This document shows, piece after piece, positions 46,328-55,019 of a stretch of DNA of 64,000 nt (position 1 is the first letter of the stretch; the number at the start of each line of letters is the position of its first letter). Position numbers and translations under genes: made by a program. The notes beneath the pieces were generated by a model, which saw only the letters and a list, made by a program, of their open reading frames with translations, was not told where the DNA came from and did no database searches. The stretch lies in contig NZ_JAKIKR010000001.1 of the NCBI RefSeq assembly GCF_023284025.1, positions 276,128 through 340,127 of the forward strand. Direction: 5' to 3'. Origin of the DNA: Shewanella abyssi. Its GTDB lineage: Bacteria; Pseudomonadota; Gammaproteobacteria; Enterobacterales; Shewanellaceae.

Positions 46328-46703
46328 TTACTTCAATCTTGATATTGATAAGTGAATGTTGATCCTAAGAGGTTTTTAACTTTATATCAATTGACCAAGC
46401 GCTTTAAAAGCCAATATTAGCCATTTTATTACCTAATATTGATTGATGAACTCGCTAGTCATCGACCGCAGGCCAATACCTAGCACTATCCCATCATCGA
46501 TAGCAGCCACAAGATGGTGTCAAATCTATACCAAGGCGGACCAAAGGCGATCCACGTCATAGTTTAGCGATAAGTTAATCATGTTCCGTAGCCACGGGAT
46601 TATGCAGCCTCTAAAATTGCGTATTTACACCGCTACTTCAAAATTGTGCATTGATTGCCAATTTGAATATCCTAGTCGTACATGTTTTAGGTTGAACTAT
46701 ATT
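46328..46703. other. 376-nt stretch before the U32 gene
   Basis: Between a minus-strand and a plus-strand gene. It should hold both promoters. AATATT-based repeats occur near 46412-46440. An open frame continues upstream from the U32 start to 46581, but its residues do not resemble the family. Confidence 0.4.
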
Positions 46704-49016
46704 GTGAGAAAAATTGAGTTGTTGGCACCGGGTGGTGATATTGAATCGATAAAAGCGGCTATCGTTGCTGGGGCTGACGCCGTTTATTGCGGTCTTGATA
46801 ATTTTAATGCTCGAAAGCGCGCTGAAAACCTAAATTTTGAACAGCTGTGTGGATTATTGAGAGTCGCTCATCAGCATAACTGCGAACTATTTTTAACGCT
46901 GAATATTATTGTCTTAGAGCATGAACTCCCCGCGCTGTTTAAACTACTCAACCAACTGGTCAATACCGACATTGATGGCGTCATTGTACAAGATCTTGGT
47001 GTTTTTGAGATTATTTCTCGCTTTTACCCAAGTTTACCGGTTCATGCCTCGACCCAGTTAACGACGCATAATAGTGGACAGCTTGAATTTCTAAAGAAGA
47101 TGGCAGCGACTAGAGCAAATTTGTCTAGAGAGTTGAACCTTAAAGAGATCACTGAGTTGTCGAGCACGGCTCATCAACTAGAGATGCTAACAGAAGTGTT
47201 TGTCCATGGTTCTAATTGCATTGGTTTTTCAGGGGTTTGCTATTTCAGTTCTGCCCATGGTGGAAATTCGGGCAACCGTGGTCGTTGCAGTCAGCCTTGC
47301 AGAGATCAATATCAACGCACCGATGTTGGCGCTGATTACCCGCTCAACATGAAAGACAATTCTGCTTTTGATGATCTTGAAGCCCTCATTAATGCCGGTG
47401 TTGATTCGTTAAAGGTTGAAGGCCGGATCAAGAAGTCTCATTACGTGCATAGTGTTATTAGCACCTGGCGTCAGCAACTGACCAAATTGCAACAGCAGCA
47501 AGCTTTATCAAAGGACAAAACTGCGCTATACACTGTGTTTAACCGCGATTTTACTAACGGTTATCTAACGGGAACCGTCGGTAAAGAGATGTATATCGAT
47601 AACCCTAGAGATAACGCAGTCCAGCACTTTAGCGCATTAGAGTCCAATGGTGAAACTCCTGACGTTGACGTCATTAAAGTGGTAAAGCAACGTCTTTATG
47701 ATGAGAAAACACTGATCATTGATTCGGTCACTGAGCAGATCAAAACGCTCGATATTAGCAAGCCTGAAATCGCACTAGACATTAGCGGCAGTATTGGTAC
47801 ACCGCTTATGATTAATGTCTTTATTGCGGTAAGTGACACCCCTGTTTTCAGTGTGTTATCAACTAGTTGCTTAACTACAGCAGATAAATATCATTTATCT
47901 GCTGAGGAGCTAACGAGTCGATTCGCGAGTCTAAATTCTTTCAAATACAGGTTAAAGGCGGTTAACTGCACTGATCTAGCGAGTGATATCCATCTTTCAT
48001 TTAAGGAACTTACTCAGATGAAAACGGCCATAGTTGCCTTTTTAAACGGCAATAAAGCGCTGCCTAAGCCAATTGAGTTCAGTGAGATCCGTAAACAACG
48101 GCTCGCGATTAGAACCCAGCAAATACAAGATAAGGCTGCTAAATCAACTACATTATCTGTTTTGATTGGTAACCGAAAAGATCTCGCCTTATATCAACAA
48201 CTAAAGCAGCAAAGTGAGACTGAAAACATTAGCTTCTATTATGCAGTACCCGACTCAATTGCCGCAGAACAACAGAAGTTAACGGCGCTGTTTAACGCAA
48301 ACCCTGAACTGACGCCTTGGTTTGGTGCAATTGTACTGCAAAATGATTTTGTAGCAGTAGAGCTGCTGCTTAAGGATATTCCGCAAACGCTTATAGCCAC
48401 CAACAATAGCGGTGTCGGACATACGGCACATAAGCTTGGGATCTCCTGGATTGCAGGACCCCACCTCAACACCAGTAACTCATTTAGTTTAGACAGTTTG
48501 AAAAAGGTCGGTTGCGTTGGGGCATTTATCTCTAATGAACTGAATGCCAAACAGATAAAGGCGATTAATCCGCCGAAGAATTTTAGTCTGCATTACAGTG
48601 CATTGCATCCGATATTACTGATGACGAGTCGCCAATGTTTGTTCTTACAATCATCAGGTTGCGATAAATCGATTATGGACAGTGAGTGCTTATCGGTTTG
48701 TAAAAAACATACAAGCATTACTAATGTCAAAAACATCGACTTTATCGTTGATAAAAAGAGGCGCGAGCACAATAACTTGTTCGGTGCCGAGCACTTTTTC
48801 AACCCGGAGATTATTGAGGCATTACCGAATAAATTTGCCCATATCTTGTTAGATCTGCGCACTATAGCAACACAGAGTCAATTTATTTGGCCAAAAGCAG
48901 ATCTCGTTAGTGCTGTTAATCAATTACTGAACTCAGGTGCTACTCCAGAAAAAGTAAACGTTCTTTACCAGGCGCTTTCGGCTTCTACACGGGCTCAATA
49001 TTTGAAAGGTTTATAA
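46704..49016 (+). CDS. Peptidase U32 family protein, long form
   Basis: A 770-aa member of the U32 family, which in bacteria includes RlhA (23S rRNA C2501 hydroxylation) and TrhP (tRNA hydroxylation). The N-terminal TIM-barrel-like part has MRKIELLAPGGDIESIKAAI and GADAVYCGLDNFNARKRAENL. The cysteine block VHGSNCIGFSGVCYFSS...GNRGRCSQPC near residue 165-205 is the cluster-binding signature. SLKVEGRIKKSHYV follows. A further cysteine set occurs near the C-terminus (SGCDKSIMDSECLSVCKK). It is longer than E. coli RlhA (about 650 aa). GTG 46704 was chosen because family members start with ELLxPGGD; no strong ribosome site. Confidence 0.83.
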   Translation: MRKIELLAPGGDIESIKAAIVAGADAVYCGLDNFNARKRAENLNFEQLCGLLRVAHQHNCELFLTLNIIVLEHELPALFKLLNQLVNTDIDGVIVQDLGVFEIISRFYPSLPVHASTQLTTHNSGQLEFLKKMAATRANLSRELNLKEITELSSTAHQLEMLTEVFVHGSNCIGFSGVCYFSSAHGGNSGNRGRCSQPCRDQYQRTDVGADYPLNMKDNSAFDDLEALINAGVDSLKVEGRIKKSHYVHSVISTWRQQLTKLQQQQALSKDKTALYTVFNRDFTNGYLTGTVGKEMYIDNPRDNAVQHFSALESNGETPDVDVIKVVKQRLYDEKTLIIDSVTEQIKTLDISKPEIALDISGSIGTPLMINVFIAVSDTPVFSVLSTSCLTTADKYHLSAEELTSRFASLNSFKYRLKAVNCTDLASDIHLSFKELTQMKTAIVAFLNGNKALPKPIEFSEIRKQRLAIRTQQIQDKAAKSTTLSVLIGNRKDLALYQQLKQQSETENISFYYAVPDSIAAEQQKLTALFNANPELTPWFGAIVLQNDFVAVELLLKDIPQTLIATNNSGVGHTAHKLGISWIAGPHLNTSNSFSLDSLKKVGCVGAFISNELNAKQIKAINPPKNFSLHYSALHPILLMTSRQCLFLQSSGCDKSIMDSECLSVCKKHTSITNVKNIDFIVDKKRREHNNLFGAEHFFNPEIIEALPNKFAHILLDLRTIATQSQFIWPKADLVSAVNQLLNSGATPEKVNVLYQALSASTRAQYLKGL

Positions 49017-49294
49017 GGTCATTTTCAGCCTCTTTACTTTAGCCCCTGACACCTGGTTAATGTTTTGCGGCGAGTATCAATATAATCGTCTACTTTTTAC
49101 ACATGCTTAGACTGAATTACTCCAGAATAGAACATCAACTTTTGATTTTAAAAAATCATTAGGCCAATTTTGGCTACTTAAACAGCACTTGAGTCTGTAT
49201 AGAGGGGATTTTACTCATTCTTATCAATTTTTTACGGATAAAAGCTATCTAACTGTATAGAGTGGAATTATTAACCGTCATAAGAGGAACGACT

Positions 49295-51685
49295 ATGCCA
49301 ATAACACCTCTCTGCAGTGACCAGCTATATAGAACCTCAAGACTTAATCAGCTTGCACCTACCTGTAAATCAACTAAGCATTTAGAGCCGCTAGACAAAA
49401 TTGTCGGCCAAGAAAGAGCTCAGCAAGCTGTTGAATTCGCGCTGTCCATGAAAGAAAAAGGCTACAACATCTACGCATTAGGCCGTAATGGACTAGGCAA
49501 ACGTACTATGGTGTTACGCCATCTTAGCCGTCAAAAAGAAAACTCAAATGGACGTACGCTTTTTGATTGGTGCTATGTCGTTAATTTTGACGATACCCGC
49601 AATCCTAAAGTGCTCAAGCTTCCTGCGGGGAGTGGACTCGAATTTAAAAAGCAGATCGAAAAACTGATGCTCAAATTGTCCAAGGGCCTGCCTTTGGCTT
49701 TTGATAATGAAATGTATTTTTCTCGTGCTGATAAACTGAAGAATCAGTTAGCGTCAAAGCAAGAAGAAGCGTTAGTGTCGCTGACAGAAGAAGCCAAAAA
49801 ACAAAGCATTAGTTTATCTATTTCGCCCCAAGGTAATTATGAGTTAGTCGCCCTTGACGGTGAAGAGCCACATACAGAGGAAAGCTACTTAATGCTTTCG
49901 TCGAAAAAGCGAGACACACTGCAAACTGCCATTAGCTCACTAGAATCAAAACTTCGCACCATCGTAAGACAAATTACAGTATGGGAAGATGAGTACTCTG
50001 AAAAACAGCAAAAGCATGATGAACAAGTCGCCGAAGAAGTCTTGTCACTGGCCTTTACTAAGCTAAAAGAGAGTTATAAAGATCAAGCGAATGTGAAAGC
50101 TTATATAAAAGCGATGCATAAAGACATTTTGGACAACCTCGATATCTTTCTTGAAGAAAGTGAAGAGCAAGCTGCCCTCGCTTATGCATCTATGAGTAAG
50201 AAGATGCCAAGGCGTTACCAAATTAACGTGCTGGTTGCACAGGAGTCGCCCAATCAGCCGATAATTGTTGAAGAGACCCCCAATTACCACACTATTTTTG
50301 GTTACGTGGAAACAGCGACTTACAAGGGAACCGTTTTTACTGATTTCTCTTTGATCCGCCCTGGTAGTTTGCACAAAGCCAATGGCGGCGTATTGATGAT
50401 AGATGCGGTTAAAGTGCTTGAACATCCCTATGTTTGGGATGGTCTTAAACGTGCATTGCGCTCTCGCAAGCTGAGTTTAACCTCTCTCGAGCGGGAAGTG
50501 ACATTGTCTGGTGCAATTTCACTTGATCCTGAAGCGATACCGTTAGATGTAAAAATCATATTGTTTGGCGACTTCTCTACATACAAGCTATTGCAACAAT
50601 ATGACGCCGAGTTTACCGAGCTATTTAGAGTGACTGCGGACTTTGAAGATAGCATGCCGCGAACAGATGAATCTGAGAGCCACTATGCGCAGTTTATCTC
50701 TAGTATTGTCCACAGCAATAAGATGCTGCACTGCGACCGTAAAGCGATAGCCAGGATCATTGAGTTTAGCTCTCGTCAAGCCGACGATCAGAACTTACTC
50801 TCTTTGCACTCGGTTGATATTGCTAATTTGCTCAGAGAGGCAAATTACTGCGCGCGCAACGTCAATTCAAATATGATCCGCACCAGCCATGTTGAGCAGG
50901 CATTGATTAACAAAGAGCAGCGTATGTGTCGTGCTAAAGACGATTATATGCAAAGTTTCATTAACGGCACCACACTAATAACGACTGAAGGTAAGAAAAC
51001 CGGCCAAGTAAATGCGCTATCAGTCATGTCGACCACTGATTATCAATTTGGCTCGCCGAGTCGTATTACCGCAACTACCTCTTTTGGTGAGGGACGTGTT
51101 TTTGATATCGAGCGCAAGGTTGAACTCAGCGGTAGTATTCACTCTAAAGGGGTGATGATTTTGACCGCGTATATTGCATCAATCTTGGGAAAAACAGACA
51201 AAATCCCCTTGTCGACTCATCTTACTTTTGAGCAATCCTATGGTGGCGTTGATGGTGATAGCGCCACGATGGCAGAGCTGTGTGCGATGTTGTCCTCTTT
51301 TGCTGACCAGCCACTTCGGCAGGATATTGCTATTACGGGTTCAATGAACCAGTTTGGTGAATCGCAGCCCATAGGCGGTGTAAATGAGAAAATCGAAGGT
51401 TTCTTTGATGTTTGTAAAATTAAAGGTCGCAAGAATAGCCAAGGTGTCATCATCCCAGCTGCCAATATTCATAATTTGATGTTGAGAGCCGACATTGTTG
51501 CTGCTGTTAAGAAAGGTAAGTTTCATATCTGGGCCATCGATCATGTAGATCAAGCCATTGAACTACTTACCGGGATTGAAGTGGGTAAAGCAGATAAGCA
51601 AGGCAACTATCACCCTAAAAGCTTACTGGGTAAGTCTCAGCTAAGGTTAAAGTCGCTTTACAAAAAAAATCGTAAATCTGAGTAA
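49295..51685 (+). CDS. Lon-like AAA+ protease (LonB/YcbZ type)
   Basis: A 796-aa ATP-dependent protease of the family with an insertion-rich AAA_32 domain and a C-terminal Lon proteolytic domain. The N-terminus has IVGQERAQQAVEFALSMKEKGYNIY. Walker A reads ALGRNGLGKRTMVL, with Arg where Ser/Thr is usual. ANGGVLMIDAVKVL is Walker B. Proteolytic Ser is in GGVDGDSATMAELCA (near residue 655) and Lys in IGGVNEKIEGFF (near 695), the Ser-Lys dyad. ATG 49295 follows AAGAGGAA; a GTG at 49262 lacks a site. It differs from housekeeping Lon in lacking the long N-domain. Confidence 0.9.
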   Translation: MPITPLCSDQLYRTSRLNQLAPTCKSTKHLEPLDKIVGQERAQQAVEFALSMKEKGYNIYALGRNGLGKRTMVLRHLSRQKENSNGRTLFDWCYVVNFDDTRNPKVLKLPAGSGLEFKKQIEKLMLKLSKGLPLAFDNEMYFSRADKLKNQLASKQEEALVSLTEEAKKQSISLSISPQGNYELVALDGEEPHTEESYLMLSSKKRDTLQTAISSLESKLRTIVRQITVWEDEYSEKQQKHDEQVAEEVLSLAFTKLKESYKDQANVKAYIKAMHKDILDNLDIFLEESEEQAALAYASMSKKMPRRYQINVLVAQESPNQPIIVEETPNYHTIFGYVETATYKGTVFTDFSLIRPGSLHKANGGVLMIDAVKVLEHPYVWDGLKRALRSRKLSLTSLEREVTLSGAISLDPEAIPLDVKIILFGDFSTYKLLQQYDAEFTELFRVTADFEDSMPRTDESESHYAQFISSIVHSNKMLHCDRKAIARIIEFSSRQADDQNLLSLHSVDIANLLREANYCARNVNSNMIRTSHVEQALINKEQRMCRAKDDYMQSFINGTTLITTEGKKTGQVNALSVMSTTDYQFGSPSRITATTSFGEGRVFDIERKVELSGSIHSKGVMILTAYIASILGKTDKIPLSTHLTFEQSYGGVDGDSATMAELCAMLSSFADQPLRQDIAITGSMNQFGESQPIGGVNEKIEGFFDVCKIKGRKNSQGVIIPAANIHNLMLRADIVAAVKKGKFHIWAIDHVDQAIELLTGIEVGKADKQGNYHPKSLLGKSQLRLKSLYKKNRKSE

Positions 51686-51698
51686 TTGATTTACGATC

Positions 51699-51730
51699 AA
51701 AAAAGGCCGAACATTTGTTCGGCCTTTTTG
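51699..51730. terminator. Bidirectional terminator between Lon-like and ppaC genes
   Basis: AAAAAAGGCCGAAC/GTTCGGCCTTTTT hairpin between converging genes; symmetric A and T runs. Confidence 0.92.
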
Positions 51731-51744
51731 CTTAACTTTTGAAG

Positions 51745-52665
51745 TTAAGCAAATACAGCTTGTAGTGGCGGTACCACTTGCTTCTTACGGCTAAGCACGC
51801 CATCAAGCCACACTTTACCGTCGCTTGATTGCTTATCAAAAGCAGATTCTATTATGGTTAAATCGTCACTGACGATAAGCACTTCTGAACCCTCTTTCAT
51901 GATGTCGGTTAGCAGCAATAACACGCTATGGCGATTTCCTTCGGTTTTTAATGCTGCAATGTCAGCAGCTAAACCGGCTTTGATATCGTCAAATACTGCT
52001 AAGTCAATCACTTCAAGCTGGCCAATACCGACTAAGTTACCATTCATATTGAAGTCTTTAAAATCACGTAGTACAAGATCACGTGCTGGCGTGCCTTCGA
52101 CTGCAGACTTAACCCTAAACATATCCATGCCAAGTTCTTTAAAGTCTTCAATACCGGCTATTTCAGCGAGCGCTTCAACACACTTAATATCGGCGGTAGT
52201 ACAGGTTGGTGATTTAAAGATGACGGTATCACTTAGGATGGCACACATCATAATGCCAGCAATCCCTTTTGGGATCTCGACATTATAAAAATCATACATC
52301 ATTTTAATAATGGTGTTGCTGCAGCCTACTGGGCGGATCCAACATTCAAGCGGTGTCGATGTGGTGAGATCACCCAATTTATGGTGATCAACAATACCGA
52401 CAATCGTCGCTTCGGCAATATCATCTGGTGCTTGGGTCAGCTCTGAATGATCGACAATATACACCTCTTCGCCAGCGTAGCTCATCTTAAGTTCTGGTGC
52501 ATCAAACCCAAATTTGTCTAAAATAAACGCCGTTTCAGGTGATAGTTGACCTAAACGAGAAGCAATAGAGGCTTCTCCAATTTGGTTTCTTAGATGTGCT
52601 AGTGCGATTGCACCACAAATTGAATCTGAATCTGGGATTTTGTGGCCCACGACATAAACTGGCAT
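51745..52665 (-). CDS. ppaC: Manganese-dependent inorganic pyrophosphatase
   Basis: Family II pyrophosphatase, hydrolysing PPi to drive biosynthesis. The 306-aa DHH-family protein has VVGHKIPDSDSICGAIALAH (metal His/Asp) at the N-terminus, IVDHSELTQAP, and the DHH motif GIVDHHKLGD near residue 90. The C-terminal DHHA2 domain ends with DGVLSRKKQVVPPL, which carries the substrate-binding SRKKQ. Length is standard. It is monocistronic. Confidence 0.96.
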   Translation of the reverse strand: MPVYVVGHKIPDSDSICGAIALAHLRNQIGEASIASRLGQLSPETAFILDKFGFDAPELKMSYAGEEVYIVDHSELTQAPDDIAEATIVGIVDHHKLGDLTTSTPLECWIRPVGCSNTIIKMMYDFYNVEIPKGIAGIMMCAILSDTVIFKSPTCTTADIKCVEALAEIAGIEDFKELGMDMFRVKSAVEGTPARDLVLRDFKDFNMNGNLVGIGQLEVIDLAVFDDIKAGLAADIAALKTEGNRHSVLLLLTDIMKEGSEVLIVSDDLTIIESAFDKQSSDGKVWLDGVLSRKKQVVPPLQAVFA

Positions 52666-52992
52666 AAATTACGCTCTCCTTTAATTTTCGGCGATTTTAA
52701 CAAACTTTTTGCTAATGCGGAATTAGCAAAAAGGTCGAATACGTCGTCCATACCCCAATATACTCCTTTTTAAGCCAATCTACCTAGCCGAGCGCTTGGT
52801 GTAAGAGTTTTACGGGTGCAGTTGAACTGCGCAACATCAGAACGAAAGTTTGCGGTAATTGCGATACATTGCTCAAAATAGACCTTAAAATACCGAATTT
52901 AGCTGCAGTTAAGCGCTGTATCTATCAAAAAGCACTGTTTTGCTGTATAAGCATGCGTCCTATTACACTTTTTACATTAGAGCTTGGTAACG
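52666..52992. other. 327-nt intergenic stretch between ppaC and SEC-C gene
   Basis: A divergent region that should hold both promoters. I found no gene, operator palindrome or RNA structure that I can support. Confidence 0.4.
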
Positions 52993-53328
52993 ATGTCAGA
53001 CAAATTTTTTTTTAAAGGTCGCAAAAACCCTAAACCGAAACATGAAAGTTACGGATTCAACACTAAACGTGTAGCCAAGCTTGGTACCGACGTAAACCCT
53101 CTTGTTTTATCGGTTCAAAGTGAACAGCGCCTTGAAGAGATAAACCTGTTACTGTCTGATAATCAACTTGTTGGTAAGGTCACAATTGACACTTCAATAG
53201 AAGAAAACGTCATCGATTTGATGGGCATTCTTAATAAACCGGTAACGACCCGTATTGAAAAACAGCCTAATCGAAATGAACCTTGTCCATGCGGTAGTGG
53301 TAAAAAATATAAGAAGTGCTGTGTCTAA
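52993..53328 (+). CDS. SEC-C metal-binding motif protein (PBPRA1643 type)
   Basis: A 111-aa basic protein. It ends in a SEC-C zinc-binding motif, [17 protein letters not shown] (C-x-C-x8-C-C), the module found at the C-terminus of SecA and in many small proteins. The N-terminal [22 protein letters not shown] matches the PBPRA1643 family of gammaproteobacteria. Its role is unknown. ATG 52993 was taken in preference to a TTG at 52984. Confidence 0.85.
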   Translation: MSDKFFFKGRKNPKPKHESYGFNTKRVAKLGTDVNPLVLSVQSEQRLEEINLLLSDNQLVGKVTIDTSIEENVIDLMGILNKPVTTRIEKQPNRNEPCPCGSGKKYKKCCV

Positions 53329-53826
53329 TCCAAGCAACGAAGCTATTTAGTGACGCTCTTTTTAACGATAAATAGTGTTATTGGTGAAGGATGTAACGTC
53401 CTTCGCTCTCTTTATTGTTTATCACGACGATAGAACCAATCCCCGCTACAACGCTTGTTTTAACCGCCGTCAGTCTTGCTACCATTTTGTGTGTTACATT
53501 TTTGAGCATTTAAAACTGCCATTGACACAGTTGCCATGCCGCATAAAAAACCACATAGAGCCTAAGCGCAAGCTCAGCACTTTTCTGTATGTGCCTGTAA
53601 TGATTGGCTATTGTATATCATCTGTTTTAATTAAAGCAAAGGTAAGTCAAAATCGCTCTATTAATAGTGTGGATCCTCGAAACACAAGTTTACATAATCC
53701 CCCTGTTACATTTCTCTACATCTATTAACATACAGTCAAACTAATAGTTAGATTTTGTTTAACCATTTGAGTTGTCGGTTAGAAAAGTGATGAGTGTTGG
53801 GCTCGCTTCAACAAGAGGATGTGTTC
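53329..53826. other. 498-nt stretch between SEC-C and RND genes
   Basis: An open frame of 117 codons (53375-53728, TTG start) lies here, but it has no ribosome site, family motif or typical composition, so it is not called. Two short hairpins (CTATTTA/TAAATAG near 53343-53374, and GAAGGA/TCCTTC near 53385-53404) might belong to a weak terminator of the SEC-C gene. Confidence 0.4.
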
Positions 53827-55017
53827 GTGGCTACAAAAAAACAGATAATTTTACCCGTGGTAGTAATAGCAATTGGTGTTGCAGGATTCTTTGGCATGGC
53901 AGCACTTAAAAAACCACCAGAAGAGAAAGCAGAAATAGATACAACACCTTTAGTTTCTGTACAGACCGTCGAAATTAAACCAATGGATTTTTCAGTCAAC
54001 TCTTATGGTGTCGTTGCCGCTAAGTATGAAACTGAACTTGTGTCTCAGGTTAATGGCGAAATTGTATTCCTATCCGAAAAGTTTGTTCGCGGTGGATTCG
54101 TTAAAAAAGGCGATGTATTAGCTAAAATAGACCCTAGTGATTATGACGCTGCTCTAATTGATGCACAGGCCAGTATGGCATCAGCACGAGCCACTCTAGT
54201 GCAAGAAAAAGCCTTCGGTAAAGTTGCTGAAGCTGAATGGAAACGCATTAAAGATGGTGTTCCGACTGAACTCAGCCTGCGTAAACCACAATTAGCCCAA
54301 GAGATTGCCAAACTAAACTCCTCTGAAGCAGGCCTTAAACGTGCCAAACGTAATGTAGAGCGCACGGTGATTAAGGCGCCCTATGATGCGCTTATTGAAG
54401 CGCGCAATATCGGTCTGGGTTCCTATGTCAGCATGGGTAGCAAAGTTGGTAAGGTGTTAAGCACTGATGATGCTGAGATAAGACTGCCTATCGCAGACAA
54501 AGAGCTGCAGTTTTTGCATGATAAAGGCAAATACGCAGAAGTTTTGCTTAAAGGCCAGTTCGCCGGAAAGCCTCAAGTCTGGAAAGCGAAAATAGTTCGC
54601 AGCGAAGGGGTTATTGATAGCCGTAGTCGCATGACCTATCTGGTTGCCGAGGTTTCAGATCCATACGGGCTAAATTCAGATACCAATGAACTTCGATATG
54701 GAACGTATGTTACCGCCAGTATTGAAGGGCTGCATGCTGGTCAAGTTACTGAAGTCGCGCGTCATCTAGTGATTAATAATCAAGTCGCTGTTTTGGATGA
54801 TGACAACAAGCTGAGATATAAAGATGTCAACATTGTTCGCCAAATCGGCTCGAAAGTCATCATCACAGATGGTTTAGATGCTGGAATGAATCTGATTACT
54901 TCAGCGCTTGATTATCCGATTGAGGGGATGCAGCTAGCACTGCCTAAGGAAAAGTCACTAGACAATGACGATTCTGATCCACAACCGACGCAGATAGCGA
55001 TGGGCGAAAAGGAATAG
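53827..55017 (+). CDS. RND efflux periplasmic adaptor (HlyD/MFP family)
   Basis: The membrane-fusion subunit that links an inner-membrane RND pump to an outer-membrane channel. The 396-aa protein has an N-terminal anchor helix (residues 6-25), a lipoyl domain half (GEIVFLSEKFVRGGFVKKGDVLAKIDPSDY), a helical hairpin (about 100-165), the second lipoyl half (RTVIKAPYDALIEARNIGLGSYV) and a beta-barrel. GTG 53827 was chosen: AGAGGA lies 7 nt before it, while upstream GTGs at 53794 and 53821 are badly spaced. Only 2 nt separate it from the permease gene. Confidence 0.92.
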   Translation: MATKKQIILPVVVIAIGVAGFFGMAALKKPPEEKAEIDTTPLVSVQTVEIKPMDFSVNSYGVVAAKYETELVSQVNGEIVFLSEKFVRGGFVKKGDVLAKIDPSDYDAALIDAQASMASARATLVQEKAFGKVAEAEWKRIKDGVPTELSLRKPQLAQEIAKLNSSEAGLKRAKRNVERTVIKAPYDALIEARNIGLGSYVSMGSKVGKVLSTDDAEIRLPIADKELQFLHDKGKYAEVLLKGQFAGKPQVWKAKIVRSEGVIDSRSRMTYLVAEVSDPYGLNSDTNELRYGTYVTASIEGLHAGQVTEVARHLVINNQVAVLDDDNKLRYKDVNIVRQIGSKVIITDGLDAGMNLITSALDYPIEGMQLALPKEKSLDNDDSDPQPTQIAMGEKE

Positions 55018-55019
55018 TC

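Noticed and set aside
46581..46703. N-terminal extension of the U32 gene from ATG 46581
   Set aside because: The extra 41 residues resemble no U32 protein, have no ribosome site, and the family begins at the ELLAPGGD strand.
53375..53728. 117-codon open frame between SEC-C and RND genes
   Set aside because: TTG start without ribosome site, no motif, and composition (Cys/Tyr/Asn-rich, no clear fold) unlike the neighbours; probably chance.
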